From: Methylomarinum sp.
GTDB lineage: Bacteria > Pseudomonadota > Gammaproteobacteria > Methylococcales > Methylomonadaceae
Direction of reading: 5' to 3'
Assembly (NCBI GenBank): GCA_013139755.1
Contig: WTAG01000716.1
Coordinates: forward strand, 1 to 8,018
DNA length: 8,018 bases
Made by a program: the position numbers and the translations under genes. Shown piece by piece: positions 1-5,678 of this stretch (position 1 is the first letter of the stretch; each line of letters begins with the position of its first letter). The notes under the pieces are model-generated. The model made no database searches. It had not been told where the DNA came from and was given only the letters and a program-made list of their open reading frames with translations.

Positions 1-84
1 ATGAAGAAAGTCCTTAATGAATCGGGTATTGAATATGAAGAGCAAGATATGCCATCACTGGATGATTGTGAAATTAAAGAGTAG
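1..84 (+). CDS. C-terminal end of an upstream gene, possibly serine O-acetyltransferase
   Basis: Frame 1 is open from the first base to a TAG at 82-84 and encodes 27 residues ending DDCEIKE. The ATG at base 1 is probably an internal methionine, because the window cuts the gene. The tail is acidic and polar (EYEEQD, SLDDCE) and carries no domain that I can recognise. The suggestion of cysE rests mainly on context: in some gammaproteobacteria, such as Azotobacter vinelandii, a cysE gene lies directly upstream of iscR and would supply cysteine precursor to the desulfurase. The short acidic tail with a late cysteine is compatible with a serine acetyltransferase C-terminus but does not prove it. 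The codon pattern looks coding. I am confident that this is a gene end and unsure of its identity. Confidence 0.5.
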   Translation: MKKVLNESGIEYEEQDMPSLDDCEIKE

Positions 85-132
85 CTAGGCGTTTGCTATT
101 TTCGGACAGTCTTCTAGCATGATGAGTGAGTA

Positions 133-158
133 ATACTTGACTAAAATACTAGGTTTAT
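133..158 (+). promoter_or_regulatory. Type 1 IscR binding site (autoregulatory operator)
   Basis: The stretch has the form ATAC-TTGAC-TAAAA-TACT-AGGT-TTAT, which resembles the type 1 IscR box known from isc promoters of gammaproteobacteria (ATA-TTGAC-AAA-TACT-GG). In E. coli this class of site is bound only by the [2Fe-2S] form of IscR and lies over the iscR promoter. Here it likewise covers the -35 element and spacer, so holo-IscR would block RNA polymerase. The IscR encoded just downstream keeps Glu43 and the three-cysteine-one-histidine ligand set expected for this mode of control. The match was made by eye. Confidence 0.75.
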
Positions 159-165
159 TTACAAT
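137..165 (+). promoter_or_regulatory. Sigma-70 type promoter of iscR
   Basis: TTGACT at 137-142 (five of six consensus bases) and TACAAT at 160-165 (five of six) are separated by exactly 17 bases. Transcription would start near 172 and leave a leader of roughly 30 bases that contains a good ribosome binding site (TAAGGA at 188-193, seven bases before the ATG). The -35 element lies inside the IscR box. The bases between the upstream stop codon (84) and this promoter show no clear terminator, so some read-through from the upstream gene is possible. Confidence 0.75.
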
Positions 166-200
166 AACCCTTAATTTAATAGGTTTATAAGGATTTTCTC

Positions 201-683
201 ATGCGACTTACTACAAAAGGGCGTTATGCCGTGACTGCAATGCTTGATTTAGCATTTCATAGTCAAAAAAAACCCGTAACATTAACAGATATTGCAACCC
301 GTCAAACCATCTCTTTGTCATATCTTGAGCAATTATTTGCCAGGTTACGAAAAGCAGGAATGGTAACAGGTGTTAGAGGTCCTGGTGGCGGTTATAAATT
401 AAGTCGAGCAGCTATAGATATCAATATTGCAGATATTATTGCAGCTGTTGATGAGCCAGTTGATTCAACCAAGTGTGGTGGAAAAGGCGATTGTCAGGAA
501 GGTCAACCTTGTTTAACACATGATTTATGGATGGGTTTGAGTGATCAAATTCGTAGTTACTTAAAAGGTATTAGCCTGGCTGAAATTTTGGAAAGAGAGC
601 ATGTGACTGAGGTCGCTCAAAGACAAGGTCAACATGTTGAGCATGTTGTCAACATTCAAAAGCAAGAAAAACTTTCTGCTTGA
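201..683 (+). CDS. iscR: Iron-sulfur cluster regulator IscR (Rrf2 family)
   Basis: This is the cytoplasmic, cluster-sensing transcription regulator of Fe-S biogenesis. The 160 residues compare with 162 in E. coli IscR and align from the first residue ([15 protein letters not shown]). Residues 1-65 form the winged helix-turn-helix, with the recognition segment [15 protein letters not shown] (residues 37-51) and the wing [12 protein letters not shown]. Glu43, which in E. coli discriminates type 1 from type 2 sites, is present in YLEQ. The cluster ligands Cys92, Cys98, Cys104 and His107 fall at the same numbers as in E. coli, so [2Fe-2S] binding is expected. The tail after about residue 135 is polar and divergent, as is usual. 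The start is supported by TAAGGA seven bases upstream. It is first in a unit with the desulfurase gene 19 bases downstream and iscA. Autorepression through the box at 133-158 is inferred. Confidence 0.97.
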   Translation: MRLTTKGRYAVTAMLDLAFHSQKKPVTLTDIATRQTISLSYLEQLFARLRKAGMVTGVRGPGGGYKLSRAAIDINIADIIAAVDEPVDSTKCGGKGDCQEGQPCLTHDLWMGLSDQIRSYLKGISLAEILEREHVTEVAQRQGQHVEHVVNIQKQEKLSA

Positions 684-697
684 ATCTAAGCTTAGAT
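684..697. repeat. 14-base perfect palindrome in the iscR-iscS gap
   Basis: ATCTAAGCTTAGAT reads the same on both strands. It fills most of the 19-base gap between the iscR stop (681-683) and the desulfurase ATG at 703. No Shine-Dalgarno-like sequence is visible before that ATG, so the palindrome occupies the place where a ribosome binding site would be. It is too tight for a stable RNA hairpin (no free loop). It could be a protein site or chance. Confidence 0.4.
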
Positions 698-702
698 AAT
701 CA

Positions 703-1809
703 ATGATCTATTTTGATCATAATGCCACAACGCCTGTTGATGATCGTGTAATTGAGGTAATGTTGCCGTATTTGACTTCATTTTACGGTAACCCCTCGAG
801 TTTATACCGTTTGGGGCGAGTGGTACGCAGTGCTATTGATACGGCAAGAGAGCAAGTTGCTACTTTAGTTGATGCTCAACCCTCGCAAATTATTTTTACC
901 AGTGGTGGAACAGAGGCCAATAATTTGGCTTTGAATAGTGCAGATGTAAATTCTATAATAGCAATTTCAGCTGTAGAACATCCCTCAATTATTGAACCGG
1001 CCAATAGATATAAGCGTTGTTTAAATCTTGCTGTAAATGACAATGGTTTGCTGGCTTTGTCTACGATAAAGGCACTTTTTCAACAGGCCGACAAGCCTAG
1101 TTTGATTTCTGTCATGATGGCAAATAATGAGACGGGTGTTATTCAACCGATTAAACAAATTGCCGACTATTTAAAAGATCAGCAGTGCATCATGCATACA
1201 GATGCCGTTCAAGCTGTTGGTAAAATTCCTGTTTCTTTTAGCTAGTTAGGCGTTGATATGATGAGTTTATCAAGCCATAAAATATATGGGCCTAAAGGTT
1301 GTGGTGCATTAGTTGTTGATAAACTGGTGAGGCTTGAACCTTTGTTTGTTGGCGGTGGTCAAGAGAGTAACTGGCGATCAGGGACTGAAAATGTAGCTGC
1401 TATTGTCGGCTTTGGTAAGGCCGCTGAATTGGCTTTAGTAGAGATGGAAGAGCGTAAGGCACATAGTCTGCTATTAAGAGAACAATTGGAACAAGGAATA
1501 AAGAGTATTCCGGGTAGTGTGATTTTTGCTGAACAGGCAGAACGTTTACCTAATACTGTGCAATTTGGTCTTAAAGGTGTTGATGGTGAAATGCTATTGA
1601 TGCAATTGGATCAAAAAAATATTGCCGTTTCCAGTGGATCAGCTTGTGCCTCTGGTGGCGGAAAGGCAAGTGCGGTATTGACCGCAATAGGTGTTGAAGA
1701 AAAATTGGCAAAAAGTGCAATTCGTGTCAGTTTGGGTAAAGATAATACCGAAGCAGAAATTAAACAATTTATTAGCGTATTAAAATCTTTCGTGATGAAA
1801 GCAGAGTGA
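703..1809 (+). pseudogene. iscS: Cysteine desulfurase (IscS/NifS-like) interrupted by an in-frame TAG at codon 181
   Basis: The family is a PLP enzyme that takes sulfur from L-cysteine as a cysteine persulfide and feeds it to Fe-S assembly. Residues 1-180 hold the N-terminus (MIYFDHNATTPVD), the cofactor-stacking His93 (AVEHPSI), the ANNETGVIQP loop (140-149) and HTDAVQ (165-170). TAG stands at 1243-1245, and the same frame then continues directly (LGVDMMSLSSHKIYGPKG) with the PLP-binding Lys193, the WRSGTEN segment and the catalytic Cys315 in SSGSACASG. Homologues run straight through the TAG position, so one sense codon has been replaced (CAG, AAG and GAG are each one base away). The total of 368 codons before the final TGA is slightly short of E. 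coli IscS (404). The two halves are each incomplete: the first lacks Lys193 and Cys315, the second lacks the N-terminal cofactor pocket. A restart at ATG 1258 has no ribosome binding site. A sequencing error or read-through cannot be excluded. Confidence 0.9.
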
Positions 1810-1814
1810 GAAAA

Positions 1815-2138
1815 ATGGCAATTACATTAACTGAAAATGCAGCAAAGCAAATAAGCAAACAACTGGAAAAACGAGGCTCAGGTATTGGTTTAAAACTAGG
1901 CGTTAAAACCTCCGGATGTTCTGGTTTTGCTTATGATTTGGCTTACGCTGATGAGCAAGCCGAAACTGATACTATTTTTGAACAATTTGGTGTTAAAGTT
2001 TTAGTGAATAAGGATGACCTGGATAAGCTGGATGGAATTGAGTTAGATTATGCCCGAGAAGGCATTAACGAAGCATTTAAGTTTAACAATCCTAATGTCA
2101 CTGGGCAGTGTGGTTGTGGAGAAAGTTTCTCTGTTTAA
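1815..2138 (+). CDS. iscA: Iron-sulfur cluster assembly protein IscA
   Basis: This is an A-type carrier of the HesB/IscA family, which binds iron or an Fe-S cluster and passes it to apo-proteins in the cytoplasm. The ATG at 1815 gives 107 residues, exactly the length of E. coli IscA, beginning MAITLTENAA. A GTG at 1806 would add three residues and is less likely. The three ligand cysteines are in place: Cys35 (TSGCSGFAY) and Cys99 and Cys101 (QCGCGESFSV). The LDYAREGINEAFKFNNPNV segment before them is typical and places it with IscA rather than ErpA or SufA, although single-gene assignment within this family is not absolute. The start lies five bases after the desulfurase TGA, with GAG-like purines before it that overlap the desulfurase end, so translation is probably coupled. 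With the TAG in the upstream gene, reduced translation or polarity on iscA is possible. Confidence 0.95.
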   Translation: MAITLTENAAKQISKQLEKRGSGIGLKLGVKTSGCSGFAYDLAYADEQAETDTIFEQFGVKVLVNKDDLDKLDGIELDYAREGINEAFKFNNPNVTGQCGCGESFSV

Positions 2139-2144
2139 ATTGAT

Positions 2145-2220
2145 GTAGGATGGGTAAAGGCTCTTTCGTGCCCATCACCTTTCTAAAATGATGGGCACGC
2201 TATCGCTTTGCCCATCCTAC
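2145..2220. repeat. REPIN-like element: two REP units in inverted orientation
   Basis: The left arm 2145-2177 and the right arm 2189-2220 are inverted copies separated by an 11-base loop. The outer 15 bases pair with a single T-G mismatch (GTAGGATGGGTAAAG at 2145-2159 against 2206-2220), and the inner 11 bases pair perfectly (CGTGCCCATCA at 2167-2177 against 2189-2199). Only the 6-7 bases in the middle of each arm differ. Each arm also has its own small hairpin, GATGGG with CCCATC (2149-2154/2171-2176 and 2190-2195/2211-2216), the hallmark of a REP unit. The element fills the gap between the convergent iscA and RND genes and supplies the TAG stop of the latter. As RNA it would fold into a long hairpin that could act as a two-way terminator or protect 3' ends; no strong U-tract follows, so termination is inferred. 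Confidence 0.8.
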
Positions 2221-5200
2221 GCTTTTTCAAATCGTCCATAACGAAACAAAATACTCGGCAGTAATAGTAAGTTCAAAATGGTGGACGAAGCCAACCCCCC
2301 AATAATAATCGCAGCCATCGGCCCCATAATCTCTCGCCCCGGGTTATCACTGTTAAAGGCTATCGGTAACATGGCCAAAGCGGTGACTAAAGCAGTCATT
2401 AATATGGAGGGTAAGCGTTCTTGAGCGCCCAAAATAACCGTCTGCATATTCCATTGTTTACCTTCTACCTCCACTAAATGTTGATAATGCGATAGCAGCA
2501 TAATACTGTTGCGCACGGTAATACCAAATAAAGTAATAAAGCCTACGATAGAGCCTACAGATAATGTTGCACCTGTCAGTACAACGGCTGCTACTCCACC
2601 AATTAAGGAAAACGGTAGATTTGCCAGTGTTAGTAATACGTGGCGAATGTTACCTATAGCGATATAAATAAAAATAAGTACGCCAGCACTGGCTATTAAT
2701 GAGTGTAAAATCAGGTCTTTTTTAGCTTGGGCTTGTTCTACGGCTGCACCGGTAAATTCAGGGTAACTATTGGCGGAAAAAGGGATTTCATTTAGCACCC
2801 GTGTTTTGAGTTCTTGCATAAAATCATCCATGTCCCGGTCTTCGACATTACTTGTAATAGTTTGTTTGCGTTGCGCACCTTGATGCAAAATATTGTAGCG
2901 CCCCTCAGAATGTCTTACATCAGCTACTTGAGATAGGCGAATTAAACTGCCGTCTTTTGTGCGTATAGGTAAATCGGCAATGGCTTGGGGTTGTTCTCTT
3001 AATTCAGGGGCTAGAGCGACGGCTACATTGTATATGCGATTGCCTCGAATATTTTTACCAGTGATATGGCTTTCATAAGCGGTTTGTAAGGTGTTGATGA
3101 CTTGTGCTGGTTGTAGCCCCCATAAAGCCAGTTGATCTAAATTTAGATGGACTTGTAGTAAAGGTGTGCCAGGTGGCGATCTGAGTTGTACATCGGTTGC
3201 TCCTGGAATGTCACGCATGATTTCCGCGACCGTTTGAGCTTTGCGATCCAGTGTATTTAAGTCATTACCATAAATATTAACCACCACAGGCGAGGTGTAG
3301 CCGGAGATGGTTTCATCAACCCGTTCGGTTAAGAAGGTATTGGCTTCATATAAAACCCCCGGAAAGTCATTTAAAATAGCTCTTAATTGATCAAGCACCT
3401 GCTGTTGTTCTGCGCCAGATAACGGGGTAAGACGGACTTCATATTCACTGTAATGACTACCAAAGGTATCAGCGCCACGTTCTGCTCGACCAGCCCATTG
3501 TGAGACAGATTCTACACCGGATATTTTAAGGAATTGTTCGGTTAATTGTGAGCCAATACGAATAGATTCTTTTAATGATGTACCGGGGATGCTAGTGGTG
3601 TGGACAATATAATGGCCTTCACGTAATTCGGGTAAGAATTTATTGTCCAGATTTAAGAAGGTTAGTAAGCCCACGCAACAGATGACAAAGCTACTAGAAA
3701 CAACCCATTTAAAATAAGCAGTAACCCAGTGTAATACCGCTTGATAACGTGGTTTTATCCATTTTATCAGTGGTGGCTCTTGTGTTTCGTTAAATGATTT
3801 TGAGTTATTACCAAGAAATAAAAAACATAATGCCGGTGTTAAGGTTAAGGCAACAAGTAGCGACATTAAAATTGCTAAAATATAAGAAACGCCGAGGGGT
3901 GAGAATAAACGGCCTGCTACACCTGATAAGGTTAATAGTGGAACAAAAGCTAAGGCCACAATAAAACTAGCATAAACCACAGAGCTTCTTACTTCCATTG
4001 AGGCATCATAAACGACTGTTGCAACGGTTTTTGGTTGTGCCAGCAAACGGTTTTCTCGTAGTCTGCGAAAAATATTTTCAGTATCGATAATGGCATCATC
4101 CACTACTTCGCCCAGTGCAATGGCCAGGCCACCCAAAACCATGATATTGAGATTAACACCACTTTCTAATAACACGATAATGGCGGTAATGAGTGATAAA
4201 GGAATTGCGGTTGCAGAAATGAGTGCGGTACGGATGTTAAATAGAAAAAGATAGAGAATAAGCACCACAAAAAATCCACCAATCAACAAGTGCCCAGAAA
4301 GGTTGGATAGAGAGGTTTCAATATAATCGGCAGGACGAAACAGGTGTGAGTAAAAATCAATATCCTGTTTTTTAAAAATACTGTCAAATTCAGTTAACGC
4401 CGCTTCAACTTGTTTGGAAACTGACAGTGTATTTGCTCCAAACTGACCAATCACCATCATTACTATGCCCTGTTTGCCTTTGATTTGGGCTGCCCCTATG
4501 GGTGGCTCAGCAGCATAAGCTATGTTAGCAACATCACCTAAGGTAATGTTTTTTCCTGCTTGACGTTTGACGATGACTTTTTTAAATTGTTCGGGGTTTG
4601 TGGGTTGCCCTGAAATTTGAATGGTAAAGCGTTGGTTATCATTTTCAATAAAACCGCCACCTTGAATCTCACCCGCTTGTTTAGCTGCATTGACGATATC
4701 TTCTACAGCCAGATTAAAACGATGCAGTTGAGCGAGGTCTATTTGGATTTGTAGTTGCTGCGTTTCACCACCAAAAATATTAACATCGGCAACGCCCGGA
4801 ACAGCAAGTAGGCGAGGAACTAGCGTCCAATCAACCAGGCTGCGTAAATCAAGCAAGCTTTTACTGTTAGAACTTAAACCAATGGTTAATACCGTTGCAG
4901 ATGAAGAAGATAGTGGTACAGGAATGGGGGGGGCTACACTTTCAGGTAATTTACTGCTTATGCTGTTTAAGCGTTCGCTGACTAACTGTCTGTTGCGGTA
5001 AATATCACTGTTTTCTTCAAAAATAGCCGTGACTATGGATAGGCCCTGTATTGATTCAGAACGGATGGATTTCATCCCGATTAATCCGCTAATACTGGTT
5101 TCTATTTGTTGGGTAACTAAAATCTCGACTTGTTCGGCTGAAAGTCCGGGAGATTCAGTCTGGATCACTACTTGTTTGGGGGAAAATTCAGGAAAAATAT

Positions 5201-5309
5201 CCAAACCAGCGGTAGAAAAACGGTAGCTTCCATAGCAAAGCAAGATAACGGCAAGTGCGATAACGACACCGTAAAATCGAATAGAAAAGCGGACTAGAGT
5301 TGAGAGCAT
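2217..5309 (-). CDS. Heavy-metal efflux RND transporter (CusA/CzcA family) inner-membrane pump
   Basis: This is a proton-driven inner-membrane pump that would work as a trimer with a periplasmic adaptor and an outer-membrane channel. Its 1030 residues match the family length. The layout is canonical: TM1 at about 13-31, first periplasmic loop to about 335, TM2-TM6 at about 340-500, TM7 at about 535-553, second loop, then TM8-TM12 at about 866-1025. GLDIFPEFSPKQVVIQTESPGLSAEQVE (residues 35-62) is the typical N-terminal family signature. TM4 carries GEVVDDAIIDTEN (400-412), where Asp404/Asp405 are the expected proton-relay residues. The CusA copper-path methionines (M573, M623, M672) have no obvious counterparts in the aligned stretches HTTSIPGTS, SEYEVRLTP and RVDETISG, so copper is not supported and the substrate is open. 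The ATG at 5309 fits the family start but has no clear ribosome binding site. The adaptor gene lies 1.6 kb upstream, beyond an opposite-strand gene. The TAG stop lies inside the REPIN. Confidence 0.93.
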   Translation of the reverse strand: MLSTLVRFSIRFYGVVIALAVILLCYGSYRFSTAGLDIFPEFSPKQVVIQTESPGLSAEQVEILVTQQIETSISGLIGMKSIRSESIQGLSIVTAIFEENSDIYRNRQLVSERLNSISSKLPESVAPPIPVPLSSSSATVLTIGLSSNSKSLLDLRSLVDWTLVPRLLAVPGVADVNIFGGETQQLQIQIDLAQLHRFNLAVEDIVNAAKQAGEIQGGGFIENDNQRFTIQISGQPTNPEQFKKVIVKRQAGKNITLGDVANIAYAAEPPIGAAQIKGKQGIVMMVIGQFGANTLSVSKQVEAALTEFDSIFKKQDIDFYSHLFRPADYIETSLSNLSGHLLIGGFFVVLILYLFLFNIRTALISATAIPLSLITAIIVLLESGVNLNIMVLGGLAIALGEVVDDAIIDTENIFRRLRENRLLAQPKTVATVVYDASMEVRSSVVYASFIVALAFVPLLTLSGVAGRLFSPLGVSYILAILMSLLVALTLTPALCFLFLGNNSKSFNETQEPPLIKWIKPRYQAVLHWVTAYFKWVVSSSFVICCVGLLTFLNLDNKFLPELREGHYIVHTTSIPGTSLKESIRIGSQLTEQFLKISGVESVSQWAGRAERGADTFGSHYSEYEVRLTPLSGAEQQQVLDQLRAILNDFPGVLYEANTFLTERVDETISGYTSPVVVNIYGNDLNTLDRKAQTVAEIMRDIPGATDVQLRSPPGTPLLQVHLNLDQLALWGLQPAQVINTLQTAYESHITGKNIRGNRIYNVAVALAPELREQPQAIADLPIRTKDGSLIRLSQVADVRHSEGRYNILHQGAQRKQTITSNVEDRDMDDFMQELKTRVLNEIPFSANSYPEFTGAAVEQAQAKKDLILHSLIASAGVLIFIYIAIGNIRHVLLTLANLPFSLIGGVAAVVLTGATLSVGSIVGFITLFGITVRNSIMLLSHYQHLVEVEGKQWNMQTVILGAQERLPSILMTALVTALAMLPIAFNSDNPGREIMGPMAAIIIGGLASSTILNLLLLPSILFRYGRFEKA

Positions 5310-5439
5310 AGTGATTATCGTGGTGGTTTGCGCTGTTTTAAGTTTGTTGGCACACTATAAACATTAATCATTGAACTTATTGGTAGAGATGTTCCTAATT
5401 AGAAGGGGAGTTGTTAGCGTGCTATCAAAACCAAAGGGT

Positions 5440-5469
5440 ATGATATTGTTATGTTTTTAGTTTTGTCAA
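5440..5469 (-). promoter_or_regulatory. Candidate sigma-70 promoter for the RND pump gene
   Basis: Read on the minus strand, a perfect TTGACA (5469-5464) is followed after 18 bases by TATCAT (5445-5440; five of six consensus bases). Transcription would start near 5433 and give a leader of about 124 bases before the pump ATG. This would let the pump be expressed independently of the separated adaptor gene. A second weak TATAGT-like element lies closer to the gene, without a matching -35. Confidence 0.5.
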
Positions 5470-5475
5470 AACTAA
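5457..5475. promoter_or_regulatory. 19-base palindrome over the -35 of the pump promoter, candidate operator
   Basis: TTAGTTTTG and CAAAACTAA are perfect inverted 9-base arms around a single T. The dyad covers the TTGACA of the candidate minus-strand promoter and extends upstream of it. This size and position suit a dimeric regulator, for example of the TetR, MerR or CopY type. No regulator gene is in the window, so the identity is unknown. With a one-base centre it cannot form a normal RNA hairpin, so a DNA-binding site is the better reading. Confidence 0.45.
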
Positions 5476-5526
5476 TGCTTTAATTTAGTTGCTTACATGT
5501 TGAGATGTTGCTCACAAAGGTTCATA

Positions 5527-5554
5527 TTGACGAATGAATAAAGTTAACTATATT
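5527..5554 (+). promoter_or_regulatory. Candidate promoter for the glycosyltransferase gene
   Basis: TTGACG at 5527-5532 (five of six) and TATATT at 5549-5554 (five of six) are separated by 16 bases. Transcription would begin near 5561, leaving a leader of about 107 bases before the ATG at 5668. In such AT-rich DNA, chance matches are common. Confidence 0.45.
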
Positions 5555-5597
5555 TTTCGTAGATATTAAGTGTGTTTTTTTGTGAATTGAGGTGAAT

Positions 5598-5678
5598 GTG
5601 ATTTTTAAGGGTGTGGTGGATGCCAGAAAAGTAGCGCTGGTTATTTTGTTTTTACATGGGGACCAATATGACAATTGA
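5598..5678 (+). CDS. Possible 26-residue leader ORF overlapping the glycosyltransferase start
   Basis: GTG at 5598 opens a 26-codon frame (ending LFLHGDQYDN) that stops with TGA at 5676-5678, eight bases past the glycosyltransferase ATG at 5668 and in a different frame. A purine-rich GAGGTG lies at 5589-5594, only three bases before the GTG, which is closer than usual. The peptide has a short hydrophobic stretch (VALVILFL) after a basic part. If translated, it could couple translation to the next gene. I know no homologue, and chance is a real alternative. Confidence 0.2.
   Translation: MIFKGVVDARKVALVILFLHGDQYDN
5658..5662 (+). promoter_or_regulatory. Ribosome binding site that selects the ATG at 5668
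   Basis: GGGGA lies five bases before the ATG at 5668. The in-frame ATG at 5656 is preceded only by a T-rich run (TTTTGTTTTTAC) with no purine tract, and it overlaps this site. The later ATG is therefore the more likely start. Confidence 0.55.

Larger units (their letters stand above)
5310..5667. other. Divergent intergenic region between the RND pump and the glycosyltransferase
   Basis: This 358-base gap is AT-rich and separates two genes pointing away from each other. I see no remnant of an adaptor C-terminus next to the pump start, and no tRNA or insertion-sequence ends. It holds a candidate minus-strand promoter (5440-5469), a 19-base palindrome (5457-5475), a candidate plus-strand promoter (5527-5554) and a possible 26-codon leader ORF (5598-5678), each listed separately. 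The stretches 5310-5439 and 5476-5526 show nothing further that I can support. Confidence 0.6.

Noticed and set aside
1243..1245. Recoding of UAG as pyrrolysine or another amino acid genome-wide
   Set aside because: Two other genes in the window end at TAG exactly where their families end or where a plausible tail ends, and pyrrolysine is not expected in this type of enzyme; a mutation or sequence error is simpler.
1258..1809. The 183-codon frame after the TAG as an independent gene
   Set aside because: It continues the desulfurase in the same reading frame, begins in mid-domain just before the PLP lysine, and has no ribosome binding site, so it is the second half of one broken gene.
1806..1814. 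GTG start for iscA three codons upstream
   Set aside because: The ATG at 1815 gives exactly the 107-residue IscA form with the conserved N-terminus; the GTG would add MRK and overlap the desulfurase stop without family support.
2145..2220. CRISPR or small insertion sequence
   Set aside because: There are only two arms in inverted orientation with an 11-base loop, no direct repeats with spacers, and no transposase; the REPIN structure explains it better.
5029..5226. A 65-codon plus-strand frame
   Set aside because: It lies wholly inside the RND pump gene on the opposite strand, in its conserved N-terminal region, has no ribosome binding site and resembles no known protein; it is a shadow frame.
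5656..5667. ATG at 5656 as the glycosyltransferase start
   Set aside because: It is preceded by a T-rich run without a purine tract, whereas GGGGA stands five bases before the in-frame ATG at 5668.
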